Source of the DNA: Onchocerca volvulus
Lineage: Eukaryota > Nematoda > Chromadorea > Rhabditida > Onchocercidae
Assembly (NCBI GenBank): GCA_000499405.2
Contig: HG738140.1
Coordinates: forward strand, 4,362,008-4,426,007
Length of the DNA: 64,000 nt
Direction of reading: 5' to 3'
A program made the translations under genes and the position numbers. The notes beneath the pieces were generated by a model that made no database searches, was not told the origin of the DNA, and saw only the letters and a program-made list of their open reading frames with translations. Shown piece after piece: positions 50,401-59,811 of this stretch. Numbering within the stretch: the first letter of the stretch is position 1; each line of letters opens with the position of its first letter.

Positions 50401-53400
50401 TTAGGAAGGTAAGATTTGACATATCTTCTGTTTTTTCGAATTTTGGTGGATTCATTTCTTGTACAAGTTCCGCTTTCAATGTTATCTAAAAAATTAAAAA
50501 AATAAAAATAAATCATAAATAATCAAAATAGTATAAATTAAAACATAATAATTAATATTTTACTATAAGAAAGTAATTAACAATTTAATTGACATTTTCC
50601 AAATTGTCTCTTTTCTCCTTTTTTTTTCTTTTTTTTTTTTTTTTGGCGAATATTACGTCAAATGTTACGTCTCATTTCAAAAATTGTTTCTTTTAGATGT
50701 AAATATTTTGTATAATAAAAAATAACAGAATACTATGAATTCAAATTTTCTGCGAAAAGAAAACAATTAAAATTTCATTAAATTCAATTTTTACCTTCCT
50801 TGCAAAAACAATGAATGTTTAATTAAATTTACAGTGTAATTAAATAGATGAAAATGAAAGCAAAACAAAGTTATAAAATTTCAATCATTAAATTGCTATC
50901 AAAAAAAGAGATACTTTAAAAAGCAATCGGAATTTTTTTTTTTTTTGATTAAAATATCATAGAATTAGATATCGTAATTAAATTATACTAATTTCATTTA
51001 AAGATAAAAAAAATGAAAATGATTAAATTTTTTTGACTTAAAAAATGCATTTTCAGTATTTTTTTTGTTTTAATTAAATTATTGAAATTTAAATAAAAAT
51101 TATATAATGAAAGAAACCTCATTTCCACGAACAGTAACCGCGGTAACTGAATCACCTTTGCTTGATTTAACTTCCGCGGCGACGTAACCTTCTTCCGGAT
51201 CCGGAATCCATACGTTTTTCTTCGAATCATATGGTTTCGATTGATCCTGAAATTAGCAAATCAAACTTGAAAAATTGCTCATCATATAGAATCTTTTGCC
51301 TTCTTCAATAGAAAAAATTGAAAGATGTATGATTTTCAATGAAAACATTTTTTGAATCGGCTCTGATATGACCTTTGTGACTTTTAGTAATTACCTAATT
51401 TTAGGTAATCCCAAATTTTTTGCAATTTATTTTCCAAAATAGACTTAAATACCAAAATAAACAAAAAAATAAATCATGATTTCGTTAGGAATTGTAAAGT
51501 TAGATTTCAGAAATGGTAAAGAAAACGAAGGAAAAATATTTTTACAATAAAATTAAGATTTGAAGCAGTAAAAAAAAAAAAAAAAAAAGAAAGAAATGAA
51601 CAAAAAGAAAAGAAAAAAACTGGAAGAAAGAACTAAAAATTTTGTAATTATTTAAATAAAATGAATTTCAATCGGTTTTTATGATTTTTTTTTGTTTAGT
51701 TTGGTTGAAATTTTAAATTAGAGAATGAAAAAATTTAAATAATTTGAAAGAAATATTATTATTAGGTTGCATTATTCGTTTTAATCTCGAATATATTATT
51801 TTTTAAAAATATACTATATTATTATTAATTTCGAATATATTAGTATATTATTTCGAATACATTTAAGAATATAATTAATATATTATTTTTCGAATACATA
51901 TTTTGTTCATTAAAAATTATTCTTTAAAATTATACTATTTTCATTTTTCTACAAAAAATAAAATAAAATCAGAATCAGATATTTTTTTTCGCATCAAATA
52001 ATTTGAAAAAAAGTTGAAATAATTCAAATGAAATATTATAATTAATTGGACACGAATATACTATTTGTTTTAATTTCGAATATATTATTTATTAATTTCA
52101 ATAATTAATTTATTAATGAAAATTTAGTCTTTCAAATCATATTATTTACATCTTTCTTTCGATTTTTTTTTCGTTTTTTTTGCTTTTCCTCAGTTTCTTT
52201 TTTTTTTTTTTTTTTTTTTAAAAGAAGTTGAAGCATTTACAAATGAAATGCTTCTTCTTCTTCGTCTCCTTTTTCCTTTCCATCCGGAACATTTGCCCGA
52301 AGTTTGAGAACTATTTAATTCGTAAACGTTGCGTGGGCTGTCCGAACCATCTGTTTGTCATTTCATTTCAATCCGTACTTTTTCCTTTTTTTTTCAACTT
52401 TTGTTTATTTGTCTGTATTTCGAACTGAACTTTCTAGCATTTCAGCCTGAATTGTTGCTGATTTTTCAAAGCTAAATGTTTTTTTCGCTTTTTTGACAAG
52501 AGTAAATAATACGAAAGTTTAAAATCATTGAAATGATTGAATCCATTTTAAAGTTTGGGGAATTTTTTTTTTAAAAAAAAGAGCGATTTTTTTTGTGAAC
52601 TTTTCAATTTCCTTTTTTTCTCTATAAATTCTTCTCCTTTTTGATAACAATTCATATAATTTTAAATTTTTCACATATAAATTTTGAAAATTTATTCCAT
52701 CTTTGATACATTTTAAAAATATGTCAAAGAATATTTGTGTAAATAAGTGCAAAATATAGTTTAATATTACATTAGGATTTATCTGTAGTATATTCCGGGA
52801 GTTCCGCGGTACATTTCTGAGAATTCCGCGGTATACTTCTGAGAGTTGCGCACAAATCAATGTACATATGGAAGAGATGAATGAAGAATAAATGATGCAA
52901 ATTATAAATTAATATCGATTCATAAAAATAATGATTTTGATTGAATTTTAATTAAATATTAAAAATCCATTCCTTTTATAAAAAAATGATAGTATAATTC
53001 CAATGTTATTCGGAATGAAATGAATGACAAAAGAGCTAAATAATAATATTTAAGCGATAGATTGGACGTGAATGATAATGATAAGATAAGAATGGAATGA
53101 ATGAATGAAAAAAATTATTAAATTAAAAATCGTAAAAAGATAATTAAAAAAAATAATTAACTTGTTGATTAATCAATATCAGTTTTAATAATTGCAAAAA
53201 AAAAAAAAATTATTAAATTTTCTGCAATTTATTTTAGGTACTATAAGTATACTATTAATTTGTATAATTGTAATGATAATTTATTATTTAATAATCCGAA
53301 AAAAAAAGTAGAAATTCGAAAAATAGACGATTCGAATAATGGTTTATATATTTCATCAAGATTATGATAATATGATAAGAAAATTTGAAGTTTATTTAGA

Positions 53401-53798
53401 AAGAATTGAATAATTTATTGATTGAAAGTTTAAATTATTAAAATATGAATAGTTTGATTTTATTGACTCTATCTTATTATTAAATTACAAAAATACGATA
53501 ATAATTCAAAGTTCAATTTGAAAAAAGAATTGAAAAATTTATTTGATTGAAGATTTAATATTATAAAATACAATTTACCAACTTCACCGATGATTTGGTT
53601 TTATTAATTTTACCTTATTTTCAATTAAAACTATCAAGATGTGATAAAAATTGAAAATTTTGTTTAAAAAAACAAATCAAATTAATTAATTAAGCAAATA
53701 AGAAGCGAAAAAAAAAAAAAGGAAATGAAACATACCGTGATCATTTGTTCGCGTGATTGTCGCAAATATTTCCATGCTGGATTATTTTCGCAATCCAT
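37057..53798 (-). CDS. muscle myosin heavy chain (UNC-54/MYO class), 16 exons, 1975 aa
   Basis: Motor protein of muscle thick filaments: hydrolyses ATP, pulls on actin, and assembles through its coiled-coil rod. All 16 exons join in phase (5928 nt with stop), giving 1975 residues; family members are about 1940-1970. Visible landmarks: P-loop GESGAGKT 174-181, switch [10 protein letters not shown] 246-254, switch [11 protein letters not shown] 470-478, glycine/lysine loop 2 near 645-660, SH2/SH1 cysteines 712 and 722, head-rod junction Pro857, uninterrupted heptad rod 858 to about 1940, and a Ser/Thr-rich tailpiece ending RISDY. The rod and tailpiece match UNC-54-type more than MYO-1/2-type sequences, but the N-terminus ([17 protein letters not shown]) is unlike UNC-54, so the exact paralogue is left open. 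Loop 1 carries an Ala/Glu-rich insertion compared with UNC-54. No truncation or frameshift. Confidence 0.97.
37273..38112 (-). other. myosin intron 15
   Basis: 840-bp AT-rich intron rich in ttatcatt and tgataa strings. No conserved element or extra exon seen. Introns 9 to 14 (180-594 bp each) are similarly plain apart from the repeat listed at 43217-43343. Confidence 0.7.
38113..38385 (-). CDS. myosin exon 15 (rod, assembly region, residues 1814-1904)
   Basis: Acceptor acttttag, donor GCG|gtaag, 91 codons. Contains the highly conserved [20 protein letters not shown] segment near the thick-filament assembly domain. Confidence 0.95.
38864..39040 (-). CDS. myosin exon 14 (rod, residues 1755-1813)
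   Basis: Acceptor ctttttcag, donor CAA|gtaggt, 59 codons. Coiled coil from [20 protein letters not shown] to EAQIKDMQ. Confidence 0.94.
39387..39623 (-). CDS. myosin exon 13 (rod, residues 1676-1754)
   Basis: Acceptor catttag, donor CAG|gtaaat, 79 codons. Coiled coil from [20 protein letters not shown] to [11 protein letters not shown]. Confidence 0.94.
40218..40540 (-). CDS. myosin exon 12 (rod, residues 1568-1675)
   Basis: Acceptor ttttttcag, donor CAG|gtttgt. Contains [20 protein letters not shown] and the conserved [13 protein letters not shown] segment of light meromyosin. Confidence 0.95.
40721..41012 (-). CDS. myosin exon 11 (rod, residues 1471-1568)
   Basis: Acceptor ctttgcag, donor GAAG|gtaata. 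Coiled coil [20 protein letters not shown] through [18 protein letters not shown]. Confidence 0.95.
41409..43001 (-). CDS. myosin exon 10, S2 and proximal light meromyosin rod (residues 940-1470)
   Basis: Largest exon, 531 uninterrupted codons of coiled coil from [13 protein letters not shown] to EKKQKGFDA. Contains highly conserved rod stretches such as [16 protein letters not shown] and [13 protein letters not shown]. Donor GCA|gtaag. Confidence 0.97.
43217..43343. repeat. 21-bp minisatellite in myosin intron 9
   Basis: Six imperfect copies of a 20-22 bp unit with the core attgaattagaaga followed by a cat/aca variable part. Just upstream, a ttcaacttcaccctttggaa segment (43089-43108) reappears in altered form at 43190-43210, so this intron has seen two nested duplications. 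Confidence 0.65.
43432..44062 (-). CDS. myosin exon 9, converter, lever arm and start of rod (residues 729-939)
   Basis: Acceptor tttacag, donor GAG|gtaaat. Encodes [19 protein letters not shown], the light-chain-binding helix ([19 protein letters not shown]), Pro857 and the first coiled-coil heptads. Confidence 0.96.
44063..44527 (-). other. myosin intron 8
   Basis: 465-bp intron that is almost pure A/T, with tatata and T tracts. Nothing else visible. Confidence 0.7.
44528..44774 (-). CDS. myosin exon 8, loop 2, actin-binding and SH helices (residues 647-729)
   Basis: Acceptor aatttcag, donor ACAG|gtatca. Begins with the [15 protein letters not shown] loop 2, then the [14 protein letters not shown] segment and [15 protein letters not shown] with the two reactive cysteines. 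Confidence 0.96.
45353..46093 (+). mobile_element. candidate inserted element (solo LTR-like) with TATA and initiator
   Basis: A GC-richer block inside an AT-rich intron. It carries TATATAAAAGG at 45660-45670 and an initiator-like TCAGT about 30 bp further on (near 45692), the spacing of a functional core promoter and typical of LTRs. The hexamer gacaaa lies at both edges (45347-45352 and 46094-46099), and the flanks are copies of the same intron unit, so the block looks inserted. TG...CA ends, a primer-binding site and coding sequence are not identified. Alternatives are an antisense promoter or a decayed DNA element. Confidence 0.35.
45660..45696 (+). promoter_or_regulatory. TATA box plus initiator, antisense to myosin
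   Basis: TATATAAAAG followed about 30 bp later by atcagtgtca. This is the clearest core-promoter arrangement in the window. Transcription from it would run opposite to the myosin gene; the first downstream ATG (at 45826) opens only nine codons before a stop. Confidence 0.35.
46440..46944 (-). CDS. myosin exon 7, relay and lower 50 kDa region (residues 479-647)
   Basis: Acceptor tttcag before [15 protein letters not shown]; donor AAAG|gtttgt. Contains the relay helix, [35 protein letters not shown] and the [15 protein letters not shown] segment. Confidence 0.96.
46945..47692 (-). other. myosin intron 6 with assembly gap
   Basis: 748 bp including the 139-bp gap. The sequenced part is AT-rich with poly(A)/(T) runs and loosely repeated aaattaaaataaat segments. 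No exon is visible. Confidence 0.7.
47460..47598. other. assembly gap (139 N) in myosin intron 6
   Basis: 139 undetermined bases next to a 33-base A run. Exons 6 and 7 join exactly at the conserved switch II sequence (EIFD|FNSF), so no coding sequence is missing. Confidence 0.98.
47693..48306 (-). CDS. myosin exon 6, upper 50 kDa region and switch II (residues 274-478)
   Basis: Acceptor tttctag, donor GAT|gtaag. Runs from [20 protein letters not shown] to the switch II motif DIAGFEIFD at its end. Its donor lies about 95 bp from the assembly gap, so the exon itself is complete. Confidence 0.97.
48307..49178 (-). other. myosin intron 5 with two repeat families
   Basis: At 48398-48640 there are several diverged copies of an aaaagttacaagtttcaatg-like unit. 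At 49002-49175 an approximately 85-90 bp unit (ataattttgataattaaag through gataaaat) is present twice in tandem, ending right at the exon 5 donor. A gcatgcttgcatgc motif is at about 48637-48650. Confidence 0.6.
49179..49440 (-). CDS. myosin exon 5, loop 1 and switch I (residues 187-273)
   Basis: Acceptor caattacag, donor CATT|gttag. Encodes loop 1 with an Ala/Glu-rich insertion, [20 protein letters not shown], and switch I at 246-254. Loop 1 tunes ADP release in this family. Confidence 0.95.
49441..49956 (-). other. myosin intron 4
   Basis: 516-bp AT-rich intron with no feature beyond A/T tracts directly after the weak donor of exon 4. Confidence 0.65.
49957..50181 (-). CDS. myosin exon 4, P-loop (residues 112-186)
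   Basis: Acceptor attttacag. Encodes [17 protein letters not shown] through the Walker A motif [13 protein letters not shown] at 174-186. The donor AAAAAA|gtcttt is a weak match to consensus but is the position required by conservation and phase. Confidence 0.95.
50345..50485 (-). CDS. myosin exon 3 (residues 65-111)
   Basis: Acceptor ttttttag, donor TAC|gtaag, 47 codons in phase 0. Encodes [20 protein letters not shown] and the following ASVLHNL segment, which enters the core motor domain. Confidence 0.95.
50486..51117 (-). other. myosin intron 2
   Basis: 632-bp AT-rich intron containing a tattacgtcaaatgttacgtc pair of ACGT motifs near 50650-50670 and long T tracts. Nothing else visible. 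Confidence 0.65.
51118..51246 (-). CDS. myosin exon 2 (residues 22-64)
   Basis: Acceptor aatttcag, donor GAG|gtttct. Encodes the SH3-like N-terminal subdomain start ([20 protein letters not shown]), nearly identical to UNC-54-class proteins. Confidence 0.93.
51247..53735 (-). other. myosin intron 1 (2.5 kb)
   Basis: Long first intron, often the site of muscle enhancers in nematode myosin genes. It holds a tandem region with tttcgaatatatta units (51775-52090), a GC-richer stretch at about 52250-52480, and a 22-bp triple repeat at 52788-52852. No exon is apparent. Confidence 0.6.
52788..52852. repeat. three copies of a 22-bp GC-rich unit
   Basis: Tandem units start at 52788, 52809 and 52831, each of the form gta(t/c)atttctgagagttccgcg with small changes. 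The ccgcgg at the unit joints is palindromic. The composition is strikingly unlike the surrounding AT-rich intron. Confidence 0.8.
53736..53798 (-). CDS. myosin exon 1 (residues 1-21)
   Basis: Starts at the ATG at 53798 and encodes [18 protein letters not shown] plus MIT; donor ACG|gtatg. Too short for ordinary ORF detection, but phase 0 and homologous in position to the start of other nematode myosins (PGWxYLRxxREQ). Confidence 0.85.
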
Positions 53799-53821
53799 GA
53801 TTGGTAATTAATTTGATATCA
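53799..53821 (-). promoter_or_regulatory. possible 5' UTR with acceptor before the myosin start
   Basis: On the minus strand cttctgcaag precedes the ATG by 23 nt and could be a cis or trans splice acceptor. A gtaagt donor-like site lies upstream (54058-54063, after GGCGTTAA), so a non-coding first exon is possible. Neither is proven. Confidence 0.3.
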
Positions 53822-55080
53822 CTTGCAGAAGAGGCCTATATAATCATGGTTATTATCAATCATGATTGTATATTATCGTTGATAAAAAATCGTAGTATAA
53901 ACCAAAAATATTCGAATTAATTAATTTATTAATTCAGTTTTTTTTTTTGTAAAAAAATTCGAACTTGAATGACAGAAATAAATGAAAAAAGCAAATTTGC
54001 AATTTTTTAATTAAATAAAATTATTATTTTCATCAAATAAGAAAATAAAAACAAAAAACTTACTTAACGCCTTTCTTAATTTTGATAATCGAAATTATTT
54101 TGATTCCGAAATTTAATTGCCACCGTTTTTTTCTTTTTTTCTTTTTCCTTTTTTTTCGATCCACTTACTTTCAATTTCAAGTGAGGAAAATACCTTAGAA
54201 CGAGCCTAGAAGAAAGAAGACGAAGAAATGAATTGGTTTGAAAAGTTTTGACGTGTAAAATGATTAGTTGAAATGTAATAATTTTAGCATTCCGAAAATT
54301 TTCTTCTCACTTCTTCACATTCCTCAAAATCTTCCATCCATCCATCCATCCTAACTTACTTTACAACATTCAACACAAATAAATAGAATTTAAATTCCGA
54401 CGATACATACCACCCACAGATATCTATCTCTATCTACAGATAACTGCTAATTCACACACATTCCTGATAGAACAGCCGTATCAACTAGTTTGAGAGCTCG
54501 AGCTCTAGTTCGAGCTCTAAGTTTGAACTAAACTTCAAGCTCAATTTCGAGCTCGAGCTTTTCAAACTTGCCTTCATCTTTCCTTCTTCACTCTACCAAA
54601 ACAAATAGGTTGCAATAGAATTTCATATTTATAAATGTTGTAAATGGGAGGGAATTGGAATTGAAAGAAAAAGCAGAGAGAAAGAGAGATAGAGAGAGAG
54701 AGAGAGGAAGAGAGAGAGAGATAAAAGTTTTAAGGAAAGATAAAAGGTTTTTTTTTTCATTTTAAGAAACGATAAGATAGCAGAGATTAAAAGTTTTCGA
54801 AAAGTTTTAAAAAAATGATACACTATGAAGGCAAAAAAAAAAAAAAAAATTTTAACTACAGTTGCTGTTGCTGTTAAAGTTGCTTACAACCTAAGTTGCT
54901 TTAGCTAAAATATCTTATTTTCAAGATTGATTTTTAGAGAAGCAAACAAAAAGAAAGCAAAATAATAGAAAGAAGGAAAAAAAAGAAAAAAAGATAAAGA
55001 AAAAGATTGCACTCGATTTCTGCATTTTTTTTTTTTACTCCAACTTTTTTTTTTCTAGCTTTGTAAACTTATGCTAGAAT
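53822..55080. promoter_or_regulatory. upstream region of the myosin gene
   Basis: Probable promoter-containing flank (myosin is transcribed leftward from here). It holds a TATATAGG string on the minus strand near 53836-53843, a cluster of tatct/agata GATA-type motifs at 54419-54445, a catc tetranucleotide run at about 54337-54352, nested palindromes at 54487-54569, and (GA)n at 54675-54722. No site is experimentally identifiable from sequence alone. Confidence 0.35.
54487..54569. repeat. nested palindromes with GAGCTCGAGCTC
   Basis: Perfect 14-bp palindrome AGAGCTCGAGCTCT at 54493-54506. Arms agtttgagagctcgagctc (54487-54505) and its imperfect inverse (54549-54569) enclose further cgagct motifs and a tagttc/gaacta inverted pair. 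The whole could fold into a cruciform. Confidence 0.75.
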
Positions 55081-55085
55081 GTATT

Positions 55086-55176
55086 TACATACTTACATAC
55101 ATACATACAAACATACACATACACACATACACATACAAACATACACACATACACATACAAACATACACATACATAA
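55086..55176. repeat. (CATA)n / (CACATA)n microsatellite
   Basis: About 90 bp of cata, caaa and caca variants. Pyrimidine/purine alternation makes Z-DNA-like structure possible. A (CT)n tract follows at about 55338-55380. Confidence 0.85.
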
Positions 55177-55655
55177 AGTTTTTGTTGGAATTTCCACATT
55201 TCCAATCGGATATCTTCTTTTCTTACTCATCTAAATTCCGAAATTTTTATATTATTCATTCAGATATATAACAACAAAAAAAATCTTCTTTTCTTTTTTT
55301 CTTTCTCCCTTTCTCTTTTCATCCACTTCCGTTTTTCCTCTCTCTCTCTCTCCCTCTCTCCCTCTCTCTCTTCATCTCTCTTTGATGATTATTTTTTATT
55401 TTCTTGAAATATTTTTAACAGTTGTTTTATCATTATATAACTTACACAAAAATGCATTCTTTCAACTTTTTTCCTTTCAATTTTTCACATGATTTTCATC
55501 TTGATCAATCGTAAGAAAAAAAAAGAAAAAAATCAAATTGATCTATAAAAAAATTAAAAATTAAAAAAAGCAAAAAACATTTTTGATAATTTTTTTTTAG
55601 TTTTTCAAAAATTATTTCAAAGAAAAAAAAAAGGAAAGAAAAATAAAAACATCCC

Positions 55656-55815
55656 TCGAAATCTGAAATTTTTGAAGATGAAAAACACTTTTTGAATCTG
55701 AAAATCAAACTTCTGAAGATGCAAAAAAACACCTTTTGAATCTGAAAATCAAACTTCTGAAGATGCAAAAAAACACTTTTTGAATCTGAAGTTTCTGAAG
55801 ACAAAAAAATTTTTT
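55656..55815. repeat. 44-bp tandem repeat, about 3.5 copies
   Basis: Unit of 44 bp containing ttttgaatctgaaaatcaaa, then cttctgaagatgcaaaaaa. The two central copies are almost identical. The 44-bp length shifts frame each copy, so the repetitive open frame on the minus strand is not evidence for a protein. Confidence 0.85.
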
Positions 55816-58800
55816 AAAAGTGAAATTTTTCATAATTTTTTTTTATTGTTCTTTTATTTTCATTTCTTAACAGTAATAATCAAAAAATTTAAACATATTG
55901 TTTGTGATGATGAATTACTTTTCTTTTCGATTTTTTTTTATCTTCAGAAGTTTTCATATTCAGAAAGTGAGAGATGAAAAAAATGATAAATAAATAAAAA
56001 TGATGAAAAATTCCACAAATATTATCATCAGTTTTCTCTTTCTAAACAAATTTATTTCTGATATTTTTCAATTCTTTAACAAAAAAAATTTGAAAAACGA
56101 CAGGTTTTAGAAAGGAAAGAAAAAGTAATAATATTCAAAAAAAAAAAAAAAATGCTATCAAAATGAAATATAAAAATTTTATGTTTTCTGAAATTTTCGG
56201 TTAATTTTCTTTTTGTTTTTTGAGAAGAATTCTAACGAATAGATGAATTTTTGAAAATATTTGAAATAAATAATGCTAATTTAAAGCGTTAATTTATTTA
56301 AAATATAATGAAATATTTAATTATCATTTTTAAAAAATCTCATGAAAATTGAAAAAGATATGAATTTGCTATTGTAATACTAGTCTTGAAAGGAATGTCA
56401 AATAATTGATTAAGAAATTGAAACATAAATAAAAATTCAAGAAAAAAAGGAAGGAAAGTTTATTTTCGAGAATTCTCGAATGACTTGATGCGAGGTTTTG
56501 TTTGTATTATCACTTATTAATATCAAAACTTTTTTAAATTAAATTTAATTAAAACTTTTCAGAACTTTCTTTACTTTACTAAATTATTATTAAATAATAT
56601 TTAAAGATTATTTTAAACAGATAACAATTACTATTTACAATCATTTTATCTATTATCAATTTATCGGTATTATAACTTTTGACTAAATTTGAATAAAACT
56701 ATTCAATTTTTTTTTTATTTTTATTTCTGTTCAGTTTTGCGGTATTTCTCAAAGCATTTTACTTTTTTATCATCAATTTCATTTTTCGTCTTTTTTTTTT
56801 TTCTGAAATCTTTTCCATCAAATGCTGGTGATATTAAATTGAAAACTGAAAAAAAAAAAATTAAATTTGACATTTATCGAGAAAAATGTGATAATTTCAA
56901 GTTGGAAAACAAGTTTTATTTACAAACTATGGCATGTAAAATCTACGCAATTGAGATGAAAATTCAAGACAGTTGTTTCAAATTCTTTTCTCTCAACGTA
57001 TTTATTCTCAATTATTTTACAATTTATAAGAAATAAATGCGAAAAATCTAAAAATTTTTGTTTTTTAGAATTTACAACTTTTTCACTCGTAAAAATCTAA
57101 AATTTTTCATTTTCCAAATTTTTTCACTCTAAATTTGACAAACTTTAATTAGCTCGTACTTTTAATTAAAGGAAAGACATTTTTCATTTCTTGAACAATT
57201 TTCTTTTTTTGGTAAATTCTAAATTTTTTTCATTTATAAATTTTATTATTCTATATCGAACTCAAAAAAAAAAAAGGGAAAGGAAAGAAAATTTTTCAAC
57301 AAATTATAAAATGAAATTTTGCTGCATTTTATCGTTTTTCGTTTTAATAAATAAGAAAAAAAAAACTTTTAAAACTAAAATGCGAAAAACAATAGATGTT
57401 TGCTAAAATTTAAAGGTCAAATTATTCGTTTCTTTTTCGTATTTTAATTTTTTTTTTTTTATTTTAAAATCAATAAGTCTTGATATTTTTAGTTTCTGAT
57501 TTGTTAAATTAATTGATTAGGAAGTTTTGCTTATTTTTTGAATTTTTTTTTTCTATTTTCATATTTCCCCTCGATATTTTAACAAAAAAACGAAAAAATT
57601 TCAGACTAATTTATTTTATCAATCAAAGAAAGATTTTCCAGTCAACATGTCTTATAAACAATTTTTTCACTTATTTTGCACGAAAAATTAATACTTCAAA
57701 TTGATGGTTTTTTATTTTTTATAAGTTCTAAAATAATGTTCTACTTATTTTTTTCGAAATAAAATTCGAAAAATTTATACTTCAATTTTAAAATTTATTT
57801 AAAAGTTTTAAAAAAGAGAAAGAAATGGATTGAAAGAGAAAGAAAAAAGAAATACGAATACTGCTTATCGGATGTTTTGTGATAAGAATTTTATCATCAT
57901 GAAAACTTCGTGATATTATTATTATTTCATTTTTTTTTAATCAAATTGTTTGAAAATTTCCAAAATAATAAAAATAGTAATAATTGGAAAGAAATGACAA
58001 TCAATTAAATAGCAATTTGCGAAAAGTTTAAAGTGTAAATAATTAAAATAATTTAAATTTCGATAAAAATTCTAGTTTTTTAATCAAAAACAACTTACAT
58101 TTCACAGTTCTTAATTTTTAGTAATTCCTAATTTAATCTGAATGAATTTTTTTAAAAATAGGCAAATTTCATTGATATATAATAGAAGAAAATTGTGCTA
58201 AAAAAAAAAAAAAATTGCGAACAAAAACAAAGAAAAAAACAAATTTCGTTGATAAATTTCAGAATAATTGTTGAAATTACTAAAATACTAATTTTAACTC
58301 CTAAATAAAAAAAAAAAAATACTTTTTTTTGGAAATGATCCAAGAATTTCAGAGGAAGAATTTTGAAAATTTTCGAACAAATATTAGTTCCTTTCATAAA
58401 TTTATCAAATACATACTTTACAACAGATATTTCTAATTGGAAAATCGATTTGTAAATTAATAATATCATTTGAATAGTATTAAAATTAAAATACACGAAC
58501 ACAGCAAAACATATATAATTAATTTTGTTCAATTATTTAATAATATTTAAGTAAAAATATTAAAATCAAACAAAAAAGTTCGTTTAAAATTCAAAATTTT
58601 AGTTTAAAACTTATCTAAAACTTATCTTAAATCATATAATTAACACGAAATTGAGTATGTAATAAAACACATTCCACAACTTGAACAATGCAATCCAATT
58701 TCTCTGGATTTGTTTATTACAACATAACTAAGATATGAATTTAAGTTTTAGCATACATCATCGCCCGTTGTAATTTTAAATTTTAAAATAACGATAAAAT

Positions 58801-59475
58801 TAATAAGAAAGATAAAATATGAATTTAAAATAAAATTAAAAATAATTTTTTAGTTTTGGAATGGTTTTCTGAAAAAAAGTGCAAATAATTTTGCAACATC
58901 TCTTAAAACTATCACAATAATCATTTAATCAACATAATACTGATAAAAATAAGAAATTTGAAATAATGGAATATTTATGCTTTTTTTTGGCTTCAAAATT
59001 TACAATGTATCTTGGCTGTAATTTTAAATTTAAATTAAAGCGAAATGTTAGCTCTTAAGTTTAAAATAATCCTTTAAGAATGAATAAAAATCACTTTTAA
59101 AAATATTGAAATAGAAATGAAAAATTGAAAGAATGGAAAAATTCGAAACAAAAATAAATTAAATAAAAAATTTTTGCTTAATTTTGCCTAATAAAATTGT
59201 AGCTAATTAAAAACATTGTGCTATGTTTTTTTTTTTTTGTTTTTCTTCTTTTTTTTTTTTTGCAAGTAATTAATCATTGATAAAGTTGTTCAAAAATGCG
59301 AATATTCTGGCTCTTTCAAATTTGATCATTTCAAAAAATTAACTAAACTGAAATTTTTGATTCGAAAACATACCTGTTCCGAACTTCAAATTTAAAAAGA
59401 TAACCTATTCTAGTGAAAATTTGCCATAATCAGTATATCACAGAAAAATAATAGTTTATAATTGGTAATTAAGGT
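55816..59475. other. AT-rich spacer, no gene seen
   Basis: About 3.7 kb of AT-rich DNA with poly(A)/(T) runs. Open frames of 60-126 codons on both strands are composed of Phe, Lys, Ile and Asn and lack any motif. They are judged chance frames. Confidence 0.55.
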
Positions 59476-59811
59476 GTTCCCGGGAAATGATTATCAGTAT
59501 ATTATGGAAAATTAATAATTAATTATAATTGTAAATTTAAATGTACCGGAAAACAAAATCTGAAGTGTAGCAATAGTAAAACCGGAAAACTGTTTTGCTC
59601 AATGATAAACCGGAAAATTCAACAGCAACAAACGATAGTTTTAAAATATGTGTATGACGTGGAATTTTTCATGTTAGAAAAGAAAAAAAATTTCATTATT
59701 TCGAAGAGTTTTTCGATTTATCGATCACTTCTTATCCGTTACTTTCCGGTTTCCGGTTTATTCCAATTCCTGATTTATTCGCATGGCAAAATAACTTAAC
59801 CGGATCCGGTC
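59476..59811. repeat. cluster of ACCGGAAA motifs in both orientations
   Basis: Direct copies of accggaaa at 59545, 59581 and 59609; inverted copies in ctttccggtttccggttta (59742-59760) and a palindromic aaccggatccggtc at 59798-59811; a gttcccgggaaa at about 59474-59485 also fits. The symmetrical layout resembles the subterminal repeats of a small non-autonomous DNA element. Confidence 0.45.

Noticed and set aside
55505..55804. 99-codon minus-strand frame with repeated Phe/Ser/Lys motifs
   Set aside because: It reads the 44-bp tandem repeat, whose length is not a multiple of three; the apparent protein repeats are frame-shifted versions of one DNA unit.
58152..58532. 126-codon minus-strand frame, the longest in the spacer
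   Set aside because: Almost entirely Phe, Ile, Lys, Tyr and Asn from AT-rich DNA; hydrophobicity follows from TTT/ATT codons, not a membrane protein.
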